Assembly: GCA_003476595.1 (NCBI GenBank)
Contig: DMTU01000313.1
Span: 4,526 to 9,903, forward strand
DNA from: Acidimicrobiaceae bacterium
GTDB taxonomy: Bacteria; Actinomycetota; Acidimicrobiia; Acidimicrobiales; Salinilacustritrichaceae
Reading direction: 5' to 3'
DNA length: 5,378 bases
In this document: positions 1-5,378 of the stretch, piece after piece
How positions within the stretch are numbered: position 1 is the first letter of the stretch
Layout of the letters: each line of letters begins with the position of its first letter
Made by a program: the position numbers and the translations under genes
The notes under the pieces: generated by a model
Told to the model about the DNA's origin: nothing
The model's database searches: none
The model's input: only the letters and a program-made list of their open reading frames with translations

Positions 1-24
1 GAACTGGCAGTGCTGGTGTCGCGG

Positions 25-624
25 TCAGCGCCGCCGGCGGCCGGTGATGCCGAGCGCGGCGAGGTCGACGGGGGCGAGGTGGCCGAGGGTCTGCTCGCAC
101 CGGGCGACGGGGATCTCGACCGGATCGACCGCGAGGCTGGCCTTGTCCAACCCCGCCGCCCGCCACGCCTGGAGCTGCACGCCCCCGGCGTCCCGGGCCA
201 CCGCGCTGCCCGGGTCGTAGAGGGGGCGGGCCCGGATCACGTCGGGGTCGGTCGAGCGGAGCACCACGCAGGGACGGTGCTTGCCCGGCCCCTCGTCGTC
301 GTCCCGGGTGAAGGGCAGCCAGGCGATCAGCACGGTTCCCGGGGGACGGGCCGGATGGGCGTGGGGCCGGCGGGGTCGGGCAGGGGAGCGGGGTCGGGGG
401 ATCCGGTCGACCACGTCCACCACCAGCCAGCGGAACCGGTCCCGGACCACCTCGAGGACGACGTGATCGCCGGTGCGGAGCGCGCCGTCGGGGTCGTCCA
501 GGTCGCCGGTGACCACGGATCCGTCGCCGGTCCGCTCACCATCAGCCCGCCAGACGACCGTGCCCGGGGCAGGGACGCCGATGACCGTGGCGGTGACGAC
601 GCGGTGGTCCGGGTCCGCCGGCAC
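25..624 (-). CDS. PemK/MazF-like protein with extra N-terminal domain
   Basis: This 199-residue protein starts at GTG and stops at TGA. Residues 95-192 resemble the actinobacterial branch of the PemK/MazF fold. There is a Gly-x-Val-hydrophobic first strand (96-104), an acidic DDDEGPGK turn (108-115), the hallmark RPCVVL strand (117-122), a WxxAGL segment (154-159) and a final LGHL...DL helix (180-191). Family members are usually ribosome-independent endoribonucleases of toxin-antitoxin pairs, or solitary relatives of them. Residues 8-75 form a separate beta-rich segment I do not recognise, possibly a small barrel. A Pro/Arg-rich linker (76-95) joins the two. The usual family length is about 110 residues, so the N-terminal half is an addition. 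No clear Shine-Dalgarno sequence precedes the GTG. The start lies 10 bases after the stop of the 54-residue gene, which suggests coupled translation. The fold call is moderately sure; ribonuclease activity is inference. Confidence 0.6.
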   Translation of the reverse strand: MPADPDHRVVTATVIGVPAPGTVVWRADGERTGDGSVVTGDLDDPDGALRTGDHVVLEVVRDRFRWLVVDVVDRIPRPRSPARPRRPHAHPARPPGTVLIAWLPFTRDDDEGPGKHRPCVVLRSTDPDVIRARPLYDPGSAVARDAGGVQLQAWRAAGLDKASLAVDPVEIPVARCEQTLGHLAPVDLAALGITGRRRR

Positions 625-634
625 GAGGGGGTGA

Positions 635-799
635 CTAGTCCGCGTCGTCGCGGCGCAGGTTCGACCCGATGCCCGTCTCGATGTCGAGCTCGGGGCCGTC
701 GTCGTCCCGGGCGAACCACGGCTGCTCGTCCTCGACCACCCGGCGCTGCTTCGACAGCGCCTTGAAGTCGTCCTTGCCCTTCCTGCGGAACAGACCCAT
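635..799 (-). CDS. Small charged hypothetical protein (54 aa)
   Basis: I do not recognise this 54-residue protein. It opens with MGLFRRKGK, a basic stretch that continues to about residue 20. It then becomes acidic, with EDE at 23-25, DDD at 32-34 and DD at 51-52, around a PWF motif at 27-29. It has no membrane segment or cysteine. The frame stays open further upstream to 904, but the ATG at 799 is preferred: an AGGA sequence lies eight bases upstream, and a longer form would run across the divergent zinc-finger gene. It ends in TAG 10 bases before the PemK/MazF-like gene, so the two probably share a transcript. Small size, charge and position first in the pair would fit an antitoxin, but no known antitoxin motif is visible. 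It may equally be an unrelated conserved actinobacterial protein. Confidence 0.6.
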   Translation of the reverse strand: MGLFRRKGKDDFKALSKQRRVVEDEQPWFARDDDGPELDIETGIGSNLRRDDAD

Positions 800-807
800 G
801 GCGGAGA

Positions 808-812
808 TCCTG
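808..812 (-). promoter_or_regulatory. Ribosome binding site for the 54-aa gene
   Basis: On the minus strand GCAGGA stands eight bases before the ATG at 799. It is the only plausible Shine-Dalgarno match near a start in this frame, and it decides for the short 54-residue form over the 89-residue reading. Confidence 0.5.
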
Positions 813-833
813 CCAGGTCGTCCGGGCGCTCGG

Positions 834-845
834 TACCGTCGGGGC
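834..845 (+). promoter_or_regulatory. Leaderless promoter -10 box of zinc-finger gene
   Basis: TACCGT (834-839) matches the actinobacterial TANNNT -10 consensus and ends six bases before the ATG at 846. Transcription would then start at or next to the first base of the start codon. No Shine-Dalgarno sequence is seen before this ATG, as expected for a leaderless message. A -35 element is not obvious. The same layout precedes the TetR gene. Confidence 0.45.
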
Positions 846-1202
846 ATGGCCGCCGAGACCGTCGAGCGACGCTGCCGCTGGTGCGCCCGACGCTTCACCG
901 TCACGGTCGGGCCGGGCCGTCCCCGCGAGTTCTGTCGCCGGTCGTGCCGGCAGCGCGACTACGAAGCCCGCCAGCGGGCGAGCGAGGTCGGCCTGTCCGA
1001 GCACGAGCTGGTCCTCACCCGCCAGGCGATGGACGACCTCCGTGACCGGCTCTACGTGCTGGAGTGCGCGGTCGAGGACGTCGAACGGGACCTGGTCGGC
1101 GCACCGACGCGGGCGGAGTACCGGGAGGCGCTGGACTGGCTGCTCGACGCGGCGCGCCCGGTGGTCGAATCCCTCGGGCGCGAGGGCAGAGCAGCGGACT
1201 AG
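846..1202 (+). CDS. Zinc-finger/helical protein of unknown function
   Basis: This 118-residue protein has an N-terminal treble-clef-like zinc site: C10-x2-C13, then C30-x3-C34, with GRPREFC between them and CRQRDYEARQR after. That GRPR...C...CRQ...Y.AR pattern is common in small actinobacterial proteins, where it is taken to bind zinc and probably nucleic acid. Residues 45-115 are predicted helical and rich in Arg, Glu, Leu and Ala, including DDLRDRLYVLECAVEDVERDL (split here as residues 63-83), which could form a coiled coil. An upstream extension in the same frame exists, but the ATG at 846 is preferred: it has a -10 box six bases upstream and begins where the zinc motif starts. The gene diverges from the 54-residue gene with only 46 bases between starts, so the two promoters must lie close together or overlap. 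The precise role is unknown. Confidence 0.7.
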   Translation: MAAETVERRCRWCARRFTVTVGPGRPREFCRRSCRQRDYEARQRASEVGLSEHELVLTRQAMDDLRDRLYVLECAVEDVERDLVGAPTRAEYREALDWLLDAARPVVESLGREGRAAD

Positions 1203-1212
1203 TCACTCGTTC

Positions 1213-1228
1213 CGTCACGGTGACGAAA
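1213..1228 (+). promoter_or_regulatory. Palindromic operator candidate, copy 1
   Basis: CGTCAC-G-GTGACG (1213-1225) is a perfect 6-1-6 palindrome, followed by AAA. Outward, TT (1210-1211) mirrors AA (1227-1228), so the symmetry extends with one mismatch. It sits in the 128-base gap between the zinc-finger gene and the DksA-like gene, about 100 bases before the latter's ATG. The same 16 bases, apart from the central one, recur in inverted orientation before the TetR gene. The form suits a dimeric repressor such as a TetR protein. Which protein binds it is inference. Confidence 0.55.
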
Positions 1229-1318
1229 TGACCACACCCGGTGCTGCACGTCTGGAACGGGGCCGCGTGTGGGAAGGTGCGCTCGTGCGCCGTCGTCCGA
1301 CGAGCGCCGACCACCGAC

Positions 1319-1324
1319 GGAGGA
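1319..1324 (+). promoter_or_regulatory. Ribosome binding site of DksA-like gene
   Basis: GGAGGA lies six bases before the ATG at 1331. This strong Shine-Dalgarno match fixes the start and rules out the longer reading from 1241. Confidence 0.8.
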
Positions 1325-1330
1325 ACACCC

Positions 1331-1702
1331 ATGGCCGCTCGCACCGACGAGAAGCACCGCCGCCGGCTCCGGCAGGAGCGCGGGGAGCTGGAGGGCATCC
1401 TCGAAGCGCTCCAGGGCCAGCTGCGCAGCCTGGTGGACGAGGGGCGTGAGGTCGCCGAGTCGGACTTCTCCGAGGAGGGCGGCGACCCCGACGGTGGCGT
1501 GGTCGAGCGCGACCGCGTGCGGGCGCGCATCGCCGACACCGAGGAGCACCTCCGCCAGGTCGCCCTGGCCGAGCAGGCGATCGAGGACGGGACCTACGGG
1601 ACCTGCCACGTGTGTGGCACCCAGGTGCCCGAGGAGCGCCTCGAGGCGCTGCCGTGGACGACGCTGTGCGTCCAGTGCAAGGCCGCCGGCCACACGGCCT
1701 GA
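1331..1702 (+). CDS. DksA/TraR family C4 zinc-finger protein
   Basis: This 123-residue protein of the DksA/TraR family probably acts at RNA polymerase, where relatives insert a coiled-coil tip into the secondary channel to alter transcription initiation. Residues 5-40 and 57-86 are two long charged helices that would form the antiparallel coiled coil. The turn between them (42-57) is acidic and glycine-rich. The C-terminal zinc finger is canonical: C92-x2-C95, then C113-x2-C116, with GTYGTCHVCG, RLEALPW and LCVQC around it. The E. coli DksA tip motif DxxDxA is absent; DFSEEGGDPDGG occupies that place. Whether it works with ppGpp is therefore open. The length is shorter than E. coli DksA (151) and similar to many actinobacterial members. 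A strong ribosome binding site fixes the start. A palindromic operator candidate lies about 100 bases upstream. The family call is firm; the molecular role is inferred. Confidence 0.9.
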   Translation: MAARTDEKHRRRLRQERGELEGILEALQGQLRSLVDEGREVAESDFSEEGGDPDGGVVERDRVRARIADTEEHLRQVALAEQAIEDGTYGTCHVCGTQVPEERLEALPWTTLCVQCKAAGHTA

Positions 1703-1786
1703 GCGCGGAGGAGGGCGGTTCGGGATCCACTTGGACGCCCAGGATCGCAACTTTACAGAACGTGGATTCTCGGCGAAGGCCTGGAA

Positions 1787-1806
1787 CGAACCGGCACCGA
1801 ACCGGC
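1787..1806. repeat. Two direct CGAACCGGC repeats, 11-base period
   Basis: The nonamer CGAACCGGC occurs at 1787-1795 and 1798-1806, one helical turn apart. CGGTTCG at 1716-1722 is its core in inverted orientation. Spacing of one turn fits two protein subunits on the same DNA face. No regulator can be named. Confidence 0.4.
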
Positions 1807-1829
1807 GAAACGGTGGATGCGGAATCGTT

Positions 1830-1922
1830 CTGGCAGTTCTCACGTCACGCCGGGCCGTTCGAGCTGGCTCCCTCCGAGCGACGCTGCCGGTTTCCGGGGC
1901 GGTGTGACGTCGTGGCTGCCAG
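1830..1922. repeat. Long inverted repeat with split CGTCAC/GTGACG half-sites
   Basis: CTGGCAG (1830-1836) pairs with CTGCCAG (1916-1922), and ACGTCAC (1842-1848) pairs with GTGACGT (1904-1910). The second stem extends four pairs inward, including one G-T. Both arm sets share the same centre at 1876, separated by a symmetric 5/5 internal loop. The inner arms carry the half-sites of the operator seen at 1213 and 1990, about 50 bases apart. It could be an RNA hairpin or a looped operator; the sequence does not decide. Confidence 0.4.
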
Positions 1923-1931
1923 TTCGAGAAG

Positions 1932-1969
1932 GCGGGGCGCGGGACGGCCGATGGTCGGCGCTGCCCCGC
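1932..1969. repeat. G/C-rich hairpin, possible terminator or attenuator
   Basis: GCGGGGC (1932-1938) pairs with GCCCCGC (1963-1969), and inside it GCCGA (1947-1951) pairs with TCGGC (1955-1959) over a three-base loop. The internal loop is unequal. No T-run follows. It lies about 230 bases after the DksA-like stop and 80 before the TetR start, so it could end read-through from upstream. Confidence 0.3.
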
Positions 1970-1989
1970 TCCCCAGCGTCCACCCCTGG

Positions 1990-2005
1990 TTTCGTCACTG
2001 TGACG
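1990..2005 (-). promoter_or_regulatory. Palindromic operator candidate, copy 2
   Basis: On the minus strand this reads CGTCAC-A-GTGACG followed by AAA, matching the copy at 1213-1228 at every base except the central one. It ends 46 bases before the TetR start codon, just upstream of the expected -35 region if transcription begins at that ATG. TetR-family genes commonly carry their own operator in front of them, so autoregulation is the simplest reading. That reading is inference. Confidence 0.6.
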
Positions 2006-2039
2006 TTTCGACGTGCTCAGCGGTGCGACGACGCACCGG

Positions 2040-2051
2040 TAGCCTGGTGCG
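2040..2051 (+). promoter_or_regulatory. Leaderless promoter -10 box of tetR gene
   Basis: TAGCCT (2040-2045) fits TANNNT and ends six bases before the ATG at 2052. There is no Shine-Dalgarno sequence. Spacing and sequence match the arrangement before the zinc-finger gene at 846. A -35 match is weak or absent. Confidence 0.45.
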
Positions 2052-2696
2052 ATGGCCCCGCGCAGCAGGACCGGCTCCCGACCGAGCCGTGAGGAACGTC
2101 GTGCCCAGCTGCTCGAGGCCGCGGTCGATGCCATCCGCACCATCGGGCCCAACGCGTCCATGGAGCAGCTCGCCGCCCAGGGTGGGGTGACCAAGCCGAT
2201 CCTCTACCGCCACTTCGGTGACCGCGAGGGCCTGGGCCGGGCCATCGGCGACCACTACGCCACGGTCCTGATGAACCGCCTGGCGACCCCGCTGGAGAGC
2301 GAGGCGCCGCGCGACCTGCTGTGGCGGACCGTCGACACCTACCTCGAGTTCCTCGAGGACGAGCCCCAGCTGTACACGTTCCTCACGTCGGGTGGCGGCG
2401 TGCGCCCCGACCTCGAGGAGGCGGGCGCCATCGTCGAGGCGGTCGCCCGCGAGGTCGCGGTCCGCATCGGTGACCAGCTCCGCGCCCAGGGGCTCGACGC
2501 CGGCGGGGCCGAGCCCTTCGCCCACGGCATCGTCGGCATGGTGCACCAGGCCGGTGACTGGTGGATCCGCAACCGCACCATGTCCCGCCACGCCCTCACG
2601 ACCTACCTCACGACTCTGCTCTGGAGCGGCTTCGAGGGCATCGCCCGGGGTGCCGGTGCCGACCCCGCAGTGATCTCGGGCACACACCTACACTGA
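2052..2696 (+). CDS. TetR/AcrR family transcriptional regulator
   Basis: This 214-residue TetR-type regulator has a basic N-terminal arm (1-18), then the three-helix DNA-binding domain. Helix 1 is RAQLLEAAVDAI (17-28). The helix-turn-helix is at 36-55, with SMEQLAAQGGVTKPILYRHF ending in the typical LYRHF. Residues 65-200 are the helical ligand-binding and dimer domain, with a late HQAGDWWIRNR segment (165-175) and a TTLLWSGFEGIARG helix (187-200). The length is normal for the family. The ligand cannot be read from the sequence. The ATG at 2052 has a -10 box six bases upstream and appears leaderless. A perfect palindrome lies about 46 bases before it, a likely site for autoregulation. The aldolase gene follows after 29 bases on the same strand, which suggests this regulator controls that pair. 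Confidence 0.92.
   Translation: MAPRSRTGSRPSREERRAQLLEAAVDAIRTIGPNASMEQLAAQGGVTKPILYRHFGDREGLGRAIGDHYATVLMNRLATPLESEAPRDLLWRTVDTYLEFLEDEPQLYTFLTSGGGVRPDLEEAGAIVEAVAREVAVRIGDQLRAQGLDAGGAEPFAHGIVGMVHQAGDWWIRNRTMSRHALTTYLTTLLWSGFEGIARGAGADPAVISGTHLH
2689..2694 (+). promoter_or_regulatory. -10 box for aldolase-SnoaL pair, over tetR stop
   Basis: TACACT matches TANNNT and overlaps the last codons and stop of the TetR gene. Transcription would begin near 2701, leaving a leader of about 25 bases that contains the ribosome binding site at 2713. No good -35 is visible. The pair could also be read through from the TetR promoter. Confidence 0.35.
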
Positions 2697-2712
2697 GTGC
2701 CTCGCCGCCGTC

Positions 2713-2720
2713 GAAGGAGA
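2713..2720 (+). promoter_or_regulatory. Ribosome binding site of aldolase gene
   Basis: GAAGGAGA lies five bases before the GTG at 2726. The strong match settles the start on this GTG rather than on the upstream open frame that overlaps the TetR gene. Confidence 0.8.
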
Positions 2721-2725
2721 CCTCC

Positions 2726-3499
2726 GTGCCAGCCACCGTGCCCCACCCCACCCCGCACAAGCTCCCGGAGTTCGCATCCGTCGAGGAGGAGCGCCTGCAC
2801 CGCAAGCAGCGCCTCGCCGCCACGTTCCGCCTCTTCGGCCGGTTCGGCTTCAACGAGGGCGTGGCCGGTCACGTCACCGCCCGGGACCCCGAGCACCCCG
2901 AGCTGTTCTGGGTGAACCCGTTCGGCCTCAGCTTCGACCTGGTGCGCGTCTCGGACCTGATCCTCGTCGACCACAACGGCGCCGTCGTCGAGGGCGACTG
3001 GCCGGTCAACCAGGCTGCCTTCGCCATCCACTCCCAGATCCACCAGGCCCGGCCCGACGCCGTCGCCGCCGCCCACACCCACTCCAAGGCGGGTCGGGCG
3101 TGGTCGACCCTGGCTCGTCCCCTCGACATGATCACCCAGGACGCGTGCGCCTTCTACGACGACCACGCCGTCTTCGACGATTACACCGGCGTCGTCCTCG
3201 ACGTCGAGGAGGGCAAGCGCATCGCCCACGCCCTCGGCGACAACAAGGCCGCCATCCTGCGCAACCACGGCCTGCTCACCGTCGGCGGCTCCGTCGACGA
3301 GGCCGCCTGGTGGTACATCAGCATGGAGCGCAGCTGCGAGGTGCAGCTCATGGCCGAGGCCGCCGGCACGCCGATCCTCATCGACGACGAGGGGGCCAAG
3401 CAGGCCCACAGCCAGGTCGGCTCGAGCTTCGCCGGCTGGTTCAGCTTCCAGCCGCTGTACGACAAGATCCTCCGCGACCAGCCCGACCTGCTGGACTGA
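2726..3499 (+). CDS. Class II aldolase/adducin-family protein
   Basis: This 257-residue cytosolic protein has the class II aldolase/adducin fold. Members of that fold use a divalent metal to stabilise an enolate in cleavage of sugar phosphates. Visible motifs are FNEGVAGHVTAR (42-53, phosphate-loop region), the metal histidines H117 and H119 in AAAHTHS, and the third metal ligand H181 in LRNHGLL. In L-fuculose-phosphate aldolase the catalytic Glu73 lies four residues before a conserved His. Here the matching stretch is PVNQAAFAIH (93-102) with no acidic residue. The same PVN-type stretch is known to me from the adducin-like/Mug14-like subgroup, whose substrates are poorly defined. Metal binding is therefore likely and classical aldol cleavage uncertain. 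A strong ribosome binding site supports the GTG start. The gene follows TetR by 29 bases and precedes the SnoaL-like gene by three. Confidence 0.88.
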   Translation: MPATVPHPTPHKLPEFASVEEERLHRKQRLAATFRLFGRFGFNEGVAGHVTARDPEHPELFWVNPFGLSFDLVRVSDLILVDHNGAVVEGDWPVNQAAFAIHSQIHQARPDAVAAAHTHSKAGRAWSTLARPLDMITQDACAFYDDHAVFDDYTGVVLDVEEGKRIAHALGDNKAAILRNHGLLTVGGSVDEAAWWYISMERSCEVQLMAEAAGTPILIDDEGAKQAHSQVGSSFAGWFSFQPLYDKILRDQPDLLD

Positions 3500-3502
3500 G
3501 CG

Positions 3503-3931
3503 GTGGCCGACGTCGTCCCGATCAGCGACAAGCTCCGGGACGCCCGCGAGCAGGTCCTGCGCCGCCACCTCGAGGCGCACTGCGCCGGCGACGTCGACGC
3601 GGTCGTGGCCACCTTCACCCGGCCGCGCATGGAGCTCATCGCCTCCGGGCGGGTGCTGGACGGCGCCGAGGCGCTGCGCGCCTACCTGTCCGAGCGGCGC
3701 CGGGCCTTCCCCGACCAGTCCTTCGAGGTGATCTGCCACCACCACAGCGATCGGGCCGTGGTGTCGGAGCACTGGATGACCGGCACGCACCTCGGCGAGG
3801 TTCACGGCGTGGAGCCCACGGGCAAGCGGTTCCGGGCCCGCATGGCGTCGATCTTCGACTTCGACGGCGAGGACCTGATCAACCAGCGCGTCTACTACGA
3901 CGCAGGCACGATCGCCCGCCAGCTGGCCTAG
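3503..3931 (+). CDS. SnoaL-like/NTF2-fold protein
   Basis: This 142-residue protein of the SnoaL-like, NTF2-fold superfamily belongs to a group that includes polyketide cyclases, isomerases and many uncharacterised small-molecule enzymes. The N-terminal helices (8-37) carry the usual HLEAHCAGDVDAVVATF pattern. RRAFPDQSFEV (66-76) leads into the sheet. WMTGTHLGEVHGVEPTGKRF (91-110) contains the G-T-H and P-T-G-K signatures, and D133 in VYYDAGTIARQL sits where SnoaL has its catalytic aspartate. The length is typical. The GTG start lies three bases after the aldolase stop, with no strong ribosome binding site, so translation is probably coupled and the two products may act on the same compound. 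Family membership is clear; substrate and reaction are unknown. It ends in TAG within the hairpin shared with the convergent glgX gene. Confidence 0.82.
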   Translation: MADVVPISDKLRDAREQVLRRHLEAHCAGDVDAVVATFTRPRMELIASGRVLDGAEALRAYLSERRRAFPDQSFEVICHHHSDRAVVSEHWMTGTHLGEVHGVEPTGKRFRARMASIFDFDGEDLINQRVYYDAGTIARQLA

Positions 3932-3959
3932 TCATCGCCGCCGGACCGGCGGACGGTGA

Positions 3960-3963
<4 letters not shown>
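3928..3963. terminator. Bidirectional hairpin between convergent genes
   Basis: CTAGTCA (3928-3934) pairs with TGACTAG (3957-3963), and inside it CCGCCGG (3938-3944) pairs with CCGGCGG (3946-3952). Two to three further pairs join the stems, with one bulged A at 3953. The TAG stops of both the SnoaL-like gene and glgX lie in the outer arms. No T-run follows on either strand, which is common for actinobacterial terminators. Only 28 bases separate the stops, so one structure probably serves both transcripts. Confidence 0.6.

Positions 3964-5378
<1,415 letters not shown>

Larger units (their letters stand above)
1703..2051. other. 349-base non-coding region with repeats before tetR
   Basis: No convincing gene lies between the DksA-like stop and the TetR start; open frames here are antisense or run into neighbours out of frame. 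The stretch is noticeably richer in A and T around 1730-1840 than the coding DNA on either side. It holds, in order, two direct copies of CGAACCGGC, a long imperfect inverted repeat carrying CGTCAC half-sites, a G/C-rich hairpin, an intact CGTCAC-T-GTGACG palindrome and a -10 box abutting the TetR start. It probably combines the 3' end of the DksA-like transcript with the control region of the TetR gene. Confidence 0.6.

Noticed and set aside
1..24. Possible end of a further gene at the left edge
   Set aside because: Twenty-four bases are too few to assign; no start, stop or RNA element can be supported.
10..765. Long plus-strand frame of 251 codons
   Set aside because: It lies antisense to the PemK/MazF-like and 54-residue genes; its product is low-complexity Gly/Pro/Arg/Ala without a recognisable domain, as expected for an antisense frame in GC-rich DNA.
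800..904. Upstream extension of the 54-residue gene
   Set aside because: It would overlap the start and zinc-finger codons of the divergent gene, and the extra residues are basic low complexity. The ATG at 799 has a ribosome binding site.
1821..1846. Extracytoplasmic-sigma-type promoter, GGAAT then CGTC with a 17-base spacer
   Set aside because: The match is short and the CGTC is already part of an inverted-repeat arm. There is no gene directly downstream, so the resemblance is too weak to list.
1817..2092. 91-codon plus-strand frame in the gap before the TetR gene
   Set aside because: It overlaps the TetR start in another frame, crosses the operator palindrome, and has no start signal or recognisable content.
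1199..2194. Minus-strand frame of 331 codons covering the DksA-like gene and the 349-base gap
   Set aside because: It is antisense to a well-supported DksA-like gene and to the start of the TetR gene, has no family pattern and no ribosome binding site I can see. It would swallow the repeats and promoter elements.
2603..3805. Minus-strand frame of 400 codons
   Set aside because: It is antisense to the aldolase and SnoaL-like genes; its composition is a mirror of their codons and shows no domain.

Overview
The window is uniformly very GC-rich, with strongly G/C-biased third codon positions. It uses GTG starts and shows gene starts with a TANNNT -10 box six bases before the ATG, the layout of leaderless actinobacterial transcripts. 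The protein set also fits a chromosomal segment of a high-GC actinobacterium: a short C4 DksA/TraR protein, a GRPR-type zinc finger, a TetR regulator, an adducin-type class II aldolase and GlgX. An Acidimicrobiia-like lineage is a guess, not shown. There is no tRNA, rRNA, CRISPR array, insertion sequence or other sign of a mobile element.

Layout. Bases 25-799 (minus strand) hold a two-gene unit: a 54-residue charged protein, then a PemK/MazF-like protein with an unrecognised N-terminal domain. Diverging from it at 846-1202 is a 118-residue zinc-finger/helical protein, apparently leaderless. After a 128-base gap comes a 123-residue DksA/TraR-type protein (1331-1702). A 349-base non-coding stretch (1703-2051) full of direct and inverted repeats precedes a TetR-family regulator (2052-2696). 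Downstream lie an adducin-type class II aldolase (2726-3499) and a SnoaL/NTF2-fold protein (3503-3931), tightly spaced and probably co-transcribed. Converging from the right is the C-terminal two thirds of glycogen debranching enzyme GlgX (3960 to the window edge, minus strand). The two convergent stop codons lie inside one shared hairpin.

How the parts may work together. The TetR gene, the aldolase and the SnoaL-like gene look like a small regulator-plus-enzyme cluster acting on an unknown small molecule. An almost perfect palindrome, CGTCAC-N-GTGACG followed by AAA, occurs in the gap before the DksA-like gene and again (inverted) before the TetR gene. This suggests one regulator, possibly this TetR protein, controls both. 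The same half-sites recur in the arms of a larger inverted repeat in the 349-base gap.

No complete, clearly new system is evident. The best leads are the repeated operator with its split copy, the candidate toxin pair at the left end, and the sequence CTAGTCA at all four TAG stop codons.
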